The notes beneath the pieces were generated by a model, which saw only the letters and a list, made by a program, of their open reading frames with translations, was not told where the DNA came from and searched no databases. Positions 26,325-34,663 of a DNA stretch of 64,000 bases are shown here, in pieces. The stretch comes from CAZEPJ01 sp964514105 (GTDB taxonomy: Bacteria > Desulfobacterota > Desulfocorpusculales > Desulfocorpusculum), in assembly GCA_964514105.1 (NCBI GenBank), contig CAZEPJ010000002.1, positions 132,557 to 196,556 of the forward strand. The letters are read 5' to 3'. The position numbers were made by a program, and so were the translations under genes. The first letter of the stretch is position 1. Every line of letters starts with the position of its first letter.

Positions 26325-26448
26325 GGAGGATGCCTCTCTGGGTTCCCCAGCTTTTTATCCCGAAGGGGCGGCCAAGGCAAGCCCTTCATGTCGAGCCAGT
26401 CATTCTGTCTCCGGACATGAATTCGAATCACGAGCTGTCCGCAAGGCG

Positions 26449-27181
26449 TATTCCCCCTCTTGACAACGGGAGGCTGGGAAAGGGGATGGGCCATCTTCCT
26501 GGGGTCGGCCTTTTCCATGGAATGGCGGCTTGGACCCACAACGAATTGCCACACCGCCACCGCCCCGATCAGTACCACCACTGCCACCGTGCCGAGAACG
26601 AGGGGTCTTCGCCTCGCGCCTGACGCCTTGCGCCTCAGCCTTGACCGTCACCTTCGGCTCCATCAGGACGCGGTACGCCCCCACCGGCCGGGCGATGTTC
26701 TTCACCGCCTGCTCCCCCAGATACTCGTACCCAGGGGCAGCTTGCTCTCCACCTGGTCGAAGGCCGTCTTGGGCACGCAGATCCCGCCCGGCTCTGCCAA
26801 CGCCTCCAGCCAGACGGCGATGTTCACCCCGTCGCCGTAGATTTTCTCCCCCTCCTCGATCACATCTCCCAGGTTGATCCCGATGCGGAACCGCATCCTC
26901 CGGTCTTCAGGCAGCTCGGCGTTCCTGGACTTGAGCTCATTCTGGACGGCCACGGCGCACTGCACCGCGTCCACCACACTGGCAAACTCGGCCAGGAGAT
27001 TTTCTCCGGGCGAGTCCAACACCCGGCCCCGGTGCTGTCGGATCAGCTCCCGAAGGACCCCCCGGTAGGCCTCCAGGGTCCTCACCGTGGCGGCCTCATC
27101 CTCCCCCATGAGGCGGCTGTAACCCGCCACGTCCGCGCTGAAGACCGCGGTCAGCCTGCGCTTGAAGCCCCCCTCGGACAT
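26449..27181 (-). pseudogene. Class III adenylate/guanylate cyclase, frameshifted and truncated
   Basis: Residues from MSEGGFKRRLTAVFSADVAGY onward match the cyclase homology domain: metal-binding Asp in FSADVAGYSRLM, GENLLAEFASVVDAVQCA, RIGINLGDV with second Asp, and GDGVNIA. At about 26720 the frame is lost after ESKLPLG. The expected continuation (YEYLGEQAVKNIARPVGAYRVLMEP) is in another frame, so one base is missing in a G run. Near 26640 a second shift returns to the first frame, which then encodes a transmembrane helix (AVVVLIGAVAVWQFVV) and SMEKADPRKMAHPL, the linker seen before a TolB-like/TPR region in this family. That C-terminal region is absent. The shifts could be sequencing errors, but the truncation argues for decay. 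Confidence 0.7.
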
Positions 27182-27323
27182 GGACCACCCCAGAGACACA
27201 AAAGCCCCCGCCATGGGCACGCCTCGCGGAGGCTCCCAAAAGACCCTCTCGTCACCCATCCTCATGGCCCCCTCCGGCGGAGGGACTCGTGCAGGAACAG
27301 GGACCCGAGTCAACCGCTCGCTC

Positions 27324-27656
27324 TTATCCGGTTACACGCCCGAATGTGGCGAAGCCCTGGGCTTTCGTCAAGGACCGGGAACGTGCGCCCGATTCGCCTG
27401 ATCGGAACATATCCTCTCGATGCCCGATCTTGACGATCCAGACGGCGACCACCTCGTCTTGGACCGAATACACGATCCTGTATCGGCCCTGACGGACGCC
27501 ATACCCATCCCGGCCGGTCAGCTTCTCGCAGCCCGCGGGCCGTGGGTCTTCCGCCAGCCCTTGGATGCGGCGAAGGATCCTCCTGAGATCTTCCTTGGGT
27601 ATGTCTCTGAAGTCCTTCTCGACGCTTTTCCGAAAGCAGACCCCATATGCGGCCAT
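27324..27656 (-). CDS. RelE/ParE-family toxin-like protein
   Basis: A 110-aa protein with the RelE fold pattern: YGVCFRKSVEKDFRDIPKEDLRRILRRIQGLAEDPRP, then CEKLTGRDGYGVRQGRYRIVYSVQDEVVAVWIVKIGHREDMF. The GRYRIVY and KIGHRED elements carry the basic/aromatic residues of ribosome-dependent mRNA interferases (RelE type). The last 22 residues (SGESGARSRSLTKAQGF...) are extra. No complete antitoxin lies upstream. A frame just before the start reads EFEERAKEPLIAYDG preceded by a stop, possibly the tail of a lost antitoxin. Confidence 0.75.
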   Translation of the reverse strand: MAAYGVCFRKSVEKDFRDIPKEDLRRILRRIQGLAEDPRPAGCEKLTGRDGYGVRQGRYRIVYSVQDEVVAVWIVKIGHREDMFRSGESGARSRSLTKAQGFATFGRVTG

Positions 27657-27840
27657 CTCGTCTCAGTCTCTTGACCATCCCGTCATAGGCGATCAGGGGT
27701 TCCTTGGCCCGCTCCTCGAACTCCCCCTACGCCCAGCCCCCCATCCCGCTGGCGGGGGGGATAATGTCCAGACTGGATTGGGGCGAAGGGCCCCCAGGGA
27801 CACGGGGGGTCCCCGACCTCAAGGTGCACTTTCCGGATGC

Positions 27841-28854
27841 CTATACCTCATCCATCCGCAACACGGGCTTGATGGTGCGGCCGCGCCTGGCATCGGCCAT
27901 GGCCTGGTTGATCCCATCGAATTCGTAGTACCTCAACAGGCGGTCAAAGGGAAAGCGTCCGGCACGGTGGAGGGCGATCAGCTCGGGGATGAATCGCTGC
28001 GGCACGGCGTCGCCCTGGATGATGCCCAGGGTCCTTCTCCCTTCCGACAGGCCGTCTGTGCCAGGCTCTCCCGTGAGGAGGGCCACCGTGCCTTTGGGAT
28101 TGAGCGCGTCGATGGCGATCTGCTGCATTTCCGGGCTCCCCGTGGTCTCCACCACGTAGTCCACGCCCCTGCCGGTGATCCGGGCGATGCGGCCCGCGAT
28201 GCGGCCGCGGCGGCTGTCCATGGCGTGGGTGGCGCCCAATTCCAGGGCGAGTTGGAGCCGTTTGGGCCGGATGTCCACACCGATGATGGGGTCGGCGCCG
28301 ACGATGCGCGCGGCCATGATCGCGGCAAGACCCACGGATCCCGTGCCGAAGACGGCGATGCTGGTTCCTGCCCGAACCCCCAGGGAGTTCATGACCGTGC
28401 CTGCCCCGGTCTGGAGGCCGCAGCCCAGGGGGGCGAGCATCTCCAGGGGCAGATCCTTGGCAACCGGGACCAGGTTTCGTGCCGTGGCCAGGGCGTACGT
28501 GGCGAAGGAGGACTGGCCGAAGAAGTGGCCCCGCACGCCGCTGCGCGCCAAAGCGTTGCTCCCGTCCAGGCGTTGGAAGCCGAAATTGAGCTCGTAGAAG
28601 CGTCGGCAGCCCGATGGGCGCCCCGCCAGGCACGGCGGGCATTGGCCGCACGACTGATAGGAAAGGACCACGTGGTCCCCGGGTTTGAAGCCCTCCACGC
28701 GCCCGCCGACCAGCTCCACCACACCGGCGCCCTCGTGGCCCAGCACCACCGCATCGGCGACCCCGGCGCCGTAATCGCACAAATCGATGTCCGTGCGGCA
28801 GATGCCCGAGCCCACGAGACGGACGAGCAGTTCGTCAGGCCGCGGGCCCTCCAT
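27841..28854 (-). CDS. Zinc-dependent aryl-alcohol-type dehydrogenase
   Basis: Medium-chain alcohol dehydrogenase. Catalytic zinc ligands are Cys in GSGICRTDID, His-Glu in LGHEGAGVVE and Cys in LGCGLQTGAG. The structural-zinc loop is CGQCPPCLAGRPSGC. The Rossmann motif is GTGSVGLAAIMAARIVG followed by an acidic VDIRPKRL, favouring NAD. The SYQSCGQCPPC and YELNFGF segments resemble benzyl/aryl-alcohol dehydrogenases. Coding similarity clearly extends upstream of the ATG at 28854: in-frame codons to about 28912 read IRAAVLRESGRPLEIEPLE, the usual first strand, but no ATG/GTG/TTG start is present there. The true start is thus non-standard, or the 5' end is damaged. Confidence 0.85.
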   Translation of the reverse strand: MEGPRPDELLVRLVGSGICRTDIDLCDYGAGVADAVVLGHEGAGVVELVGGRVEGFKPGDHVVLSYQSCGQCPPCLAGRPSGCRRFYELNFGFQRLDGSNALARSGVRGHFFGQSSFATYALATARNLVPVAKDLPLEMLAPLGCGLQTGAGTVMNSLGVRAGTSIAVFGTGSVGLAAIMAARIVGADPIIGVDIRPKRLQLALELGATHAMDSRRGRIAGRIARITGRGVDYVVETTGSPEMQQIAIDALNPKGTVALLTGEPGTDGLSEGRRTLGIIQGDAVPQRFIPELIALHRAGRFPFDRLLRYYEFDGINQAMADARRGRTIKPVLRMDEV

Positions 28855-29012
28855 CTCCAGGGGCTCGATCTCCAGAGGCCGGCCCGACTCGCGCAGGACC
28901 GCGGCCCGGATCCGGTGAACTGGGACACGAGATCGGAGAGTCAGGGCCCGCCCCCCTTTGGGACCTCCACCATCAACTCGGCATCGAGGCGCACCCGCGC
29001 TGCATGGTCATC

Positions 29013-29819
29013 CTATCCGTGCCGCCCCCGGCCCAGTAAGGCCGCCACGAAGAACAGACCGCCCAGGATCAGGACCACCGTGGCCCCGGAGGGAAGGTCC
29101 AGTACATAGGACAACCCGAGTCCCCCCACGGTGGAGCCCACGGCTGCACCCGCGGACACCCACAGCATCCCCCGCAGGCGGCGGGTCAGGTTCCGGGAGA
29201 TGGCGGCGGGGATGACCAGAAGGGCCTCGACCAGGATGATCCCCACCAGATAGATGGAGACGATGATCACCAAGGCCATGAGGACCATGAATAGATACCG
29301 CAGGGCCGTCACCGGGACTCCGCTCACCCAGGCCATCTCCTCATCGAAGCTCAGAAAGACCATCTCCTTGAAAAAGGCGGCCAAGACGAGGAGGACTCCC
29401 ACCGTCACCCCGGCGATGGTCGTCACCTGGCCGGGCTCGATGGCCAGGATATTGCCGAACAGGAACCCGAAGACATCCACGTTGTACGTGCGGGAGAGGT
29501 GGAGAAACACGATTCCCAGCGCCATGGATGCGGAGAAAAAGATGCCGATGGCCGCGTCCTCCTCCACCCGCCCCCTGCTTCGCGCCCACTCGATGAGCAC
29601 GGCCACGAGCACCGCGAATCCGATGCCCGTCCAGAACGGATCCACGGCCAGGAGGAACCCCAGGGCCACCCCGCCGAAGGCCGAATGGGAGATCCCGACC
29701 CCCATGAAGGCCATGCGCCGCAGCACCACGAACACGGACAGCACGCCGCACAGGAGGCTGACCATCACGCCGGCCAGGAGGGCCCTCTGGAGAAACCCCA
29801 TGGAGAGCAGCTCAGCCAT
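29013..29819 (-). CDS. znuB: Zinc/manganese ABC transporter permease
   Basis: A 268-aa ABC-3 family membrane permease with about eight helices. The conserved segment FVVLRRMAFMGVGISHSAFGGVALG near the N terminus is typical of ZnuB/MntB. The C-terminal RNLTRRLRGMLWVSAGAA, followed by a Gly-rich helix, also fits. It overlaps znuC by 8 bp and is the last gene of zur-znuA-znuC-znuB. The neighbouring Zur-like regulator and the His-rich ZnuA make zinc the most likely substrate. Confidence 0.88.
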   Translation of the reverse strand: MAELLSMGFLQRALLAGVMVSLLCGVLSVFVVLRRMAFMGVGISHSAFGGVALGFLLAVDPFWTGIGFAVLVAVLIEWARSRGRVEEDAAIGIFFSASMALGIVFLHLSRTYNVDVFGFLFGNILAIEPGQVTTIAGVTVGVLLVLAAFFKEMVFLSFDEEMAWVSGVPVTALRYLFMVLMALVIIVSIYLVGIILVEALLVIPAAISRNLTRRLRGMLWVSAGAAVGSTVGGLGLSYVLDLPSGATVVLILGGLFFVAALLGRGRHG

Positions 29820-30588
29820 GGTGTTCGCTCACCACCCGGTGGGGGACCTGGCCGTGAAAGAGGTACTCCACGCTGCAGCCGAAGGTCCGTTCCAGGCCGT
29901 CGCGGTTGATGGGAGGGGGCTGATGCAGGTGAACCCGGCGATTGATGCAGATCACATCGTCCACGAACCGGGAGATGGCCCCCACGTCATGGCACACCAT
30001 GAGAACCGTGAGCCCCATCTCCTCCTGCAGCTGCCTCACCAGGTCGTACAGGTCGTCCTGGGCGCACGCGTCCAGGGAGACTGTGGGCTCGTCCAGGGCC
30101 AGGAGCCGGGGCTCCACCGCCAGGGCCCTGGCGATGAAGACCCGCTGCTGCTGCCCCCCGGACAACTCCCCGATGGGCCGGTCGGCCAGGTGGGCCATGC
30201 CCACCCGCTCCAGGCTCCCCAAGGCCACCTCCCGATCCCGGCGCCCCGGTCTCCGAAGCAGACCCACCCGCCCGAAGCGGCCCATGAGGGTCACGTCCAA
30301 GACCGAGACGGGAAATAGGGGGTTGGCCAAGGGCCGCTGGGGAAGGTAGCCCACCACGCGGCCCCTTCCCCGCAGGCGCTCGGGGGCCGAGCCGAAGACC
30401 GTTACCTGGCCTCGGGTGGGCCTGACCAGCCCGAGGATGACCTTGAGCAGGGTGCTCTTGCCCGCGCCGTTGGGCCCCAGGATCCCCACGAACCGCCCCC
30501 GGGGGATGTCCAGATGGATCTCCTCCAGGGCGGGCGTCCCGTTGTAGTTCACCCAGAGATCGCGAATACAGACCGCATGGTCTTCCAC
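29812..30588 (-). CDS. znuC: Zinc ABC transporter ATP-binding protein
   Basis: A 258-aa ABC ATPase. Walker A is GILGPNGAGKSTLLK, the Q loop is GYLPQRPLANPLFPVSVLDV, the signature is ELSGGQQQRVFIARAL, and Walker B is LLALDEPTVSLD, followed by the switch histidine MVCHDVGAI. The PVSVLDVTLMGRFGRVGLLRR region is typical of metal-type (ZnuC/MntA) ATPases. The C terminus contains several histidines (RVHLHQPPP, SEHHG), fitting a metal transporter. It starts 10 bp after znuA. Confidence 0.9.
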   Translation of the reverse strand: MEDHAVCIRDLWVNYNGTPALEEIHLDIPRGRFVGILGPNGAGKSTLLKVILGLVRPTRGQVTVFGSAPERLRGRGRVVGYLPQRPLANPLFPVSVLDVTLMGRFGRVGLLRRPGRRDREVALGSLERVGMAHLADRPIGELSGGQQQRVFIARALAVEPRLLALDEPTVSLDACAQDDLYDLVRQLQEEMGLTVLMVCHDVGAISRFVDDVICINRRVHLHQPPPINRDGLERTFGCSVEYLFHGQVPHRVVSEHHG

Positions 30589-30598
30589 GGCAGCTGGC

Positions 30599-31588
30599 TC
30601 ACTTCCCGGACATGGCCGTCTCCAGGACCGACAGGTTGTGTCGCATCAACGCCAGGTAGTCGGTCCCGTATGGCGGATTGCCCCCCACGGGGTCCAGGAA
30701 CAGGACCCGCGCCCCTGCCTCCTTGGCGATGACCTCGGCGACCCGCGGGTTGAGTTGGGGCTCGGCGAAGATCACCCGGATCTTGTGTTTCCGCACGGCA
30801 GACACGATGCGCTGGAGTTCCTTGGGCGTGGGCTCACGGCCCGGAGAGGCCTCGATGACCCCCACCTCCCGAAGCCCGTAGCGATTGGAGAAATAGATGA
30901 ATGCCGAGTGAAAGCAGACGTATTCCCGAAGGGCGAAGGCCGCCACACGGCGCTGGATCTCCTGATGGAGCCCCTCCAGTTCCTCCAGATAGCTGCTGAG
31001 ATTGGCCTCGTACACCCCACGGCGCCCGGGGTCGGCGTGAATCAGCGCGGAAGCAATGCGCCGGCAGATGTCCTGGGCCAGCACGGGATCCAGCCAGACA
31101 TGGGGGTTGCCCGCCCCGTGGTCATGCCCTTTCTTTGTCGCGCCAGCGCCCTCCTTGCGGGCGCCCTTGGACCCGTGGTCGTGACCCGCCGGGTGTCCGG
31201 AGTGCCGGTCCACCTCCTGAATCAGGGGGATGCCACGAACCGCCTCCACCACGGCCGCCGGCTGGACCCCGCCGGACTTGAGCAGGCGCGCCACCCACGG
31301 CTCCAGCCCCGCCCCGATGTATACGAACACCTTGGCCCGGCCCGCCGCGGCCACGGCCGACGGGGGCGGCTCAAAGGTATGCGGGCTCGCCCCCGGGGGG
31401 ATGAGCACTTGGACCTCCACATGCTGTGCGCCGAGCCGCCTGCAGAAATCCCCCAGCGGCACGATGCTGGCCGTGACGGCAAGGCGCTCCGAGCAGCGGG
31501 CATCCGGCGCCCCCACTCCCGGCAGGACGACCCAAACCGCCCCGAGCAGGAGCATGCCCATCCTTTTCCACGCAAATGACTTGCTCAT
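30599..31588 (-). CDS. znuA: Zinc-binding periplasmic protein
   Basis: A 329-aa cluster A-I solute-binding protein with a signal peptide at residues 1-32. Metal ligands are His in GASPHTFEPPPS, His in GNPHVWLDPV, His in YVCFHSAFIYFS, and an acidic residue around FLDPVGG. Between ligands 1 and 2 lies a His/Asp-rich loop (HSGHPAGHDHG and KKGHDHG), a feature of zinc-specific ZnuA proteins. The start ATG overlaps the zur stop (ATGA), so the regulator and transporter share one transcript. Confidence 0.9.
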   Translation of the reverse strand: MSKSFAWKRMGMLLLGAVWVVLPGVGAPDARCSERLAVTASIVPLGDFCRRLGAQHVEVQVLIPPGASPHTFEPPPSAVAAAGRAKVFVYIGAGLEPWVARLLKSGGVQPAAVVEAVRGIPLIQEVDRHSGHPAGHDHGSKGARKEGAGATKKGHDHGAGNPHVWLDPVLAQDICRRIASALIHADPGRRGVYEANLSSYLEELEGLHQEIQRRVAAFALREYVCFHSAFIYFSNRYGLREVGVIEASPGREPTPKELQRIVSAVRKHKIRVIFAEPQLNPRVAEVIAKEAGARVLFLDPVGGNPPYGTDYLALMRHNLSVLETAMSGK

Positions 31589-32016
31589 GGAATCTCCCGG
31601 CACCTGTGGCACTGACCCGATACCTGGATCTCGATGCGGTCGGCCCGATTGCCCATGGGGTCCCGTATCTCGCGCCAGACCCGCTCCAGGGGAACCGGAT
31701 CCAGGCACAGCACCTCCCCGCACGAGTGGCACTGAAAATGGGGATGGGGCGGGTGGTGCTCGCAGGCCAGCTCGTATCGAAACGCCCTGTCTTCCACGTG
31801 AATTCGCCTGAGGATCCCCCGGGACGTGAAGTCTTCCAGGATCCGGTAGACCGTCACCTTGTTAACCCGCCTGCGTCCCCGAACCTTGACCAGGAGATCC
31901 TGGGCAGTGAGCGCCCCAGGGGCACCGGCCAGGGTCTCCAGCACGGCCAATCGCACAGGTGTCTGCCGCACCCCGTGGGTCAACATCAGGCCTCTGGGAT
32001 CGCACCGATTGCTCAT
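31585..32016 (-). CDS. zur: Fur-family zinc uptake regulator
   Basis: A 143-aa Fur-family repressor. The N-terminal winged helix has LMLTHGVRQTPVRLAVLETL and VNKVTVYRILEDFTSRGIL. The hinge and dimer domain have RYELACEHHPPHPHFQCHSCGEVLCLD, with the HxHFxCxxC metal site. A C-terminal CHRC supplies the second pair of the structural zinc site. First gene of the zinc operon, starting 22 bp downstream of the candidate operator, so it should be autoregulated. Zur rather than Fur is inferred from the linked znuACB. Confidence 0.88.
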   Translation of the reverse strand: MSNRCDPRGLMLTHGVRQTPVRLAVLETLAGAPGALTAQDLLVKVRGRRRVNKVTVYRILEDFTSRGILRRIHVEDRAFRYELACEHHPPHPHFQCHSCGEVLCLDPVPLERVWREIRDPMGNRADRIEIQVSGQCHRCREIP

Positions 32017-32037
32017 GATTCCACCATACCAGATCAG

Positions 32038-32050
32038 GCAACTGAGTTGC
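32038..32050. promoter_or_regulatory. Candidate Zur operator
   Basis: Perfect inverted repeat GCAAC-TGA-GTTGC, flanked by AT-rich sequence, 22 bp upstream of zur. Its position before an autoregulated zinc operon and its size fit a Fur/Zur-type box. No second copy was seen elsewhere in the window. Confidence 0.5.
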
Positions 32051-32193
32051 AATAAGAGCGATTGTGCGCTGATACGGTCCTGGGGCCCGTCCGCGGGCCA
32101 AGGAGACCCGCCAAGGGGGGCATGCGGAGGATGTCGATGGCGCACTGGGTGGCGGGGGGCGAGGAGGTCCGAGGGGGGTACAGCCGGGCGACG

Positions 32194-33240
32194 CTACTGA
32201 TCGGCTCCGCCGGGCTGCGCGTGCCCCTGGCACCTCGCTTGGGGGTGGCGAAGGGTGGCCAGCTCCACCAGACGGCCCAGCATCTCCCCGAAGGAGTACC
32301 CGGCCACCTCGGCCGCGCACGCCATGCTTGCGTCGGCGGAGATGTCCGCGTTGGGATTGACGTCCAAAACGTAGAACCGCCCGTCCCGCAACCGGATATC
32401 CAGGCGACCGTAATCCCTGCACCCCACGGCCTCGTAGGCGGCCTTGGCCGCCCGCTCCAGCCCTCCCAATTCCGCCGGGGTCAGGGAGGCGGGCAGGCGA
32501 AGCTGGATCAGGTCGTAATGGCGGGAGCCGGGGGTGAACTTGGCGTCGTAGCTGCAGAGCCGGTCTCGCACGTCATCGAAGGCCCCGAAATCCATCTCCG
32601 CCGGGGGGAGCACCTCGACGAGGCCGTTGCCCCAGAGGCTGACGTGGAACTCGCGGCCGTCCACGAATTCCTCCACCACCGCGGGCTGTCCGAAAGACTC
32701 GATGACATACGCCACCCGCCGGCGCAGGGCCTCGGGGTCCAGGACCACGGCATCGCTGCACAGGCCCAGGCTCGCGTGCTCAAAGGCCGGTTTGACGATG
32801 GCCGGAAAGACGCTCCATCCCGAGGCTTCCGGCGTCTCGAAGATCTGCCACCGGGGCGTGAGGACCTTGCGCCGCTCCAGCCTGCGCTTCACCCGCCCCT
32901 TGTCCCAGCTCAACGCGATCACCTTGGAGGGCGAGCCGGTATGCACGAAACCCATGGACTCCAATGCCTTGGCCGCCAGGTCCTCACTGTGGGGGACCCC
33001 CGGCAGGCCCTCGCACCAGTTGAAGACGATGCACCGATGGGGATCATACGGGCGAAGGAGGCCTCGGAGGTCCGCCCGCCGCACCGGCAGGTTGGTCACG
33101 TCGTAGCCCTCGCCTCGCAGGGCGCGCTCCACCCCCTCGACCTCTCGCAGGACCTCGTGTGTGTCCTGCTCGGTCCACGATGGGTCCAGATTGTGAAGAA
33201 GCAGGAGGGGGAGTTTCGGGCAGACGTATCGCTTTGACAT
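32194..33240 (-). CDS. D-alanine-D-alanine ligase-like ATP-grasp protein
   Basis: A 348-aa ATP-grasp enzyme with Ddl organisation. The N-terminal Rossmann-like part contains CIVFNWCEGLPGVPHSEDLAAKALE (Ddl has FNLxEG). A central lysine segment is VFPAIVKPAFEHASLGL, and VVEEFVDGREFHVSLWG lies in the ATP-binding region. The metal-binding stretch is YGRLDIRLRDGRFYVLDVNPNADIS (acidic residues plus Asn). It differs from true Ddl in having NWCEG and by standing alone, away from any mur cluster. It could ligate other amino acids or be a peptide ligase. A strong promoter lies 150 bp upstream. Confidence 0.8.
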   Translation of the reverse strand: MSKRYVCPKLPLLLLHNLDPSWTEQDTHEVLREVEGVERALRGEGYDVTNLPVRRADLRGLLRPYDPHRCIVFNWCEGLPGVPHSEDLAAKALESMGFVHTGSPSKVIALSWDKGRVKRRLERRKVLTPRWQIFETPEASGWSVFPAIVKPAFEHASLGLCSDAVVLDPEALRRRVAYVIESFGQPAVVEEFVDGREFHVSLWGNGLVEVLPPAEMDFGAFDDVRDRLCSYDAKFTPGSRHYDLIQLRLPASLTPAELGGLERAAKAAYEAVGCRDYGRLDIRLRDGRFYVLDVNPNADISADASMACAAEVAGYSFGEMLGRLVELATLRHPQARCQGHAQPGGADQ

Positions 33241-33387
33241 GGGCAGGCACCTCTTCTCGGATTCCTCCGAGGCAGTCTGCTGGGTCCCTGGTCCGAGGGA
33301 CGACCCCCCGTCCGCTGACCTGGTGGCCTTTGGGTGCCTGAAGCCATGTCAAAGCAAGCGGACGGGCGAAGCACAAAACCGCGTCGA

Positions 33388-33416
33388 ATTATAGTGGATC
33401 GGCTCCGACGATTCAA
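33388..33416 (-). promoter_or_regulatory. Sigma-70-type promoter for the ATP-grasp ligase gene
   Basis: Minus strand: TTGAAT (33416-33411), 17-bp spacer, perfect TATAAT (33393-33388), about 150 bp upstream of the start at 33240. This is the best sigma-70 match in the window. Confidence 0.6.
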
Positions 33417-33536
33417 GAAAAAACTCCAGGAAAAACGGCCGGCAGCAGGGGGGCGGCCGGTGATGGAGCAAAGGAGGGCAGACGTGCCCGAATCAGCGTC
33501 CCGAGGGACTCTCTGTGTCCCGCCATGGGGCCGGGG

Positions 33537-33636
33537 NNNNNNNNNNNNNNNNNNNNNNNNNNNNNNNNNNNNNNNNNNNNNNNNNNNNNNNNNNNNNNNN
33601 NNNNNNNNNNNNNNNNNNNNNNNNNNNNNNNNNNNN
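33537..33636. other. Assembly gap of 100 N
   Basis: Exactly 100 unknown bases, the usual placeholder for a scaffold join of unknown size. Linkage of the genes on either side is therefore only as good as the scaffolding. Confidence 0.99.
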
Positions 33637-33678
33637 TGAAGCCCCCTTGCCCCGTGCTGGGCCCTGGAGGACCTCGCC

Positions 33679-34056
33679 GTGGGCCCGGCGCCCATGTCGA
33701 ACGAGGAGTTGGAGGCCATCCGGGGGCACGGCCTCTCAGCCATCATCAACGTCTGCGCGGAATACTGCGACCTGCTCGAGATCTGGGCGGCCCGCGGGTT
33801 CGAGGTCCACTACCTGCCCGTGGTGGACGAGAACGTTCCCCCCGAGCAGGAGCTGAATGGGTCGCTGGCAAAGGGCAAGAAGGTGCTGGTCCGGTGCCGA
33901 TTCGGCATCGGCCGCACCGGGAACTTCGTCACGGTGTATCTGCTTGGCAAGGGGTACAGGGGCCGGGAGAGCAAGCGGCTTCTGAAGGCTTGCAAGGCGG
34001 GGGCGACGAGTCCTGCCCAGCGGCGCCCCTTGCGAAGACTGGAGAAGCTTCGGTAG
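33679..34056 (+). CDS. Dual-specificity/tyrosine phosphatase-like protein, 5' end next to the gap
   Basis: A 125-aa DSP/PTP-like protein. NEELEAIRGHGLSAIINVC and FEVHYLPVVDENVP match the early strands and the general-acid region, and VLVRCRFGIGRTGNFVTVYLL contains the CX5R loop (C-RFGIG-R). The invariant His before the Cys is Arg here, and the Ser/Thr after the loop Arg is Thr. The open frame starts at a GTG, with a stop just after the N gap. The usual beta-strand before the first helix (LAVGPAP) is included, so the gene may be nearly complete, but a longer N terminus lost in the gap cannot be excluded. The weak C-terminal tail (SPAQRRPLRRLEKLR) is normal for small members. Confidence 0.7.
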   Translation: MGPAPMSNEELEAIRGHGLSAIINVCAEYCDLLEIWAARGFEVHYLPVVDENVPPEQELNGSLAKGKKVLVRCRFGIGRTGNFVTVYLLGKGYRGRESKRLLKACKAGATSPAQRRPLRRLEKLR

Positions 34057-34086
34057 CGGGTGGGCGGGGAGTGAAGGCCGAGTGGT

Positions 34087-34626
34087 TCAGGTCCGGCCCT
34101 GCCCCGGGGTAGCCTTTCTTTCGGGCTCCCCGGCGTCCAACAGCCTGTACACCCCCTTGAAATAGGGAAGCCTGCGCTTGACCCGTCCGAACAGGAGCCG
34201 GGAGGTCACGTAGCAGACCAGGAACGCCGCCACGTAGTTCACCGCCTCGGAAGCACCCGGAAGCGGCGCGCCCACCTGGGGCCAGTTCTCCTGCATCCAC
34301 TCCAGGGCGAAGAAGATGGGCCACAGGGACGCCGCAGACAGGGCGGCCTTCTGGAAAAAGAGCCTCCCGAAGGCGTCGTTGGCCTCCCGGTTGATGAGCC
34401 GGTAGCTCGAGCGATCTCCGGCCTCCAGGGCGTTGTGCGAGACCCGGTGGAGGCGTGCCACCTTCTCGCCCAGCTCATGGAGGTGCCTGCGGTTGACCCG
34501 ATACGCCACGGATACGGTGAACTCTCCCACCACGGTGGCCATCAGGGCCAGGACCAAGGTGCCCGCGAGGCAGTCCAGGAACGGGATGCCGGTGAGGGAG
34601 TAAGCCGCCAGGAGAGGTCGGTCCAT
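34087..34626 (-). CDS. Three-helix membrane protein, EMC3/DUF106-like topology
   Basis: A 179-aa protein that I do not recognise with certainty. Helix 1 (about residues 18-40) is followed by a charged amphipathic, coiled-coil-like stretch (AYRVNRRHLHELGEKVARLHR to REANDAFGRLFF), then helices at about 95-110 and 128-148. This arrangement (one helix, cytosolic coiled coil, then two helices) resembles the DUF106/EMC3 branch of the YidC/Oxa1 superfamily, but no catalytic groove residue can be claimed. It follows the TauE/SafE exporter gene by about 100 bp, with a strong hairpin between them. Confidence 0.6.
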   Translation of the reverse strand: MDRPLLAAYSLTGIPFLDCLAGTLVLALMATVVGEFTVSVAYRVNRRHLHELGEKVARLHRVSHNALEAGDRSSYRLINREANDAFGRLFFQKAALSAASLWPIFFALEWMQENWPQVGAPLPGASEAVNYVAAFLVCYVTSRLLFGRVKRRLPYFKGVYRLLDAGEPERKATPGQGRT

Positions 34627-34663
34627 GGGGAATCCGGATGGGTCCTGCGGGGGGCCGGGATTG

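Noticed and set aside
33334..33639. Plus-strand frame running into the N gap
   Set aside because: Contains the gap and a minus-strand promoter; no similarity.
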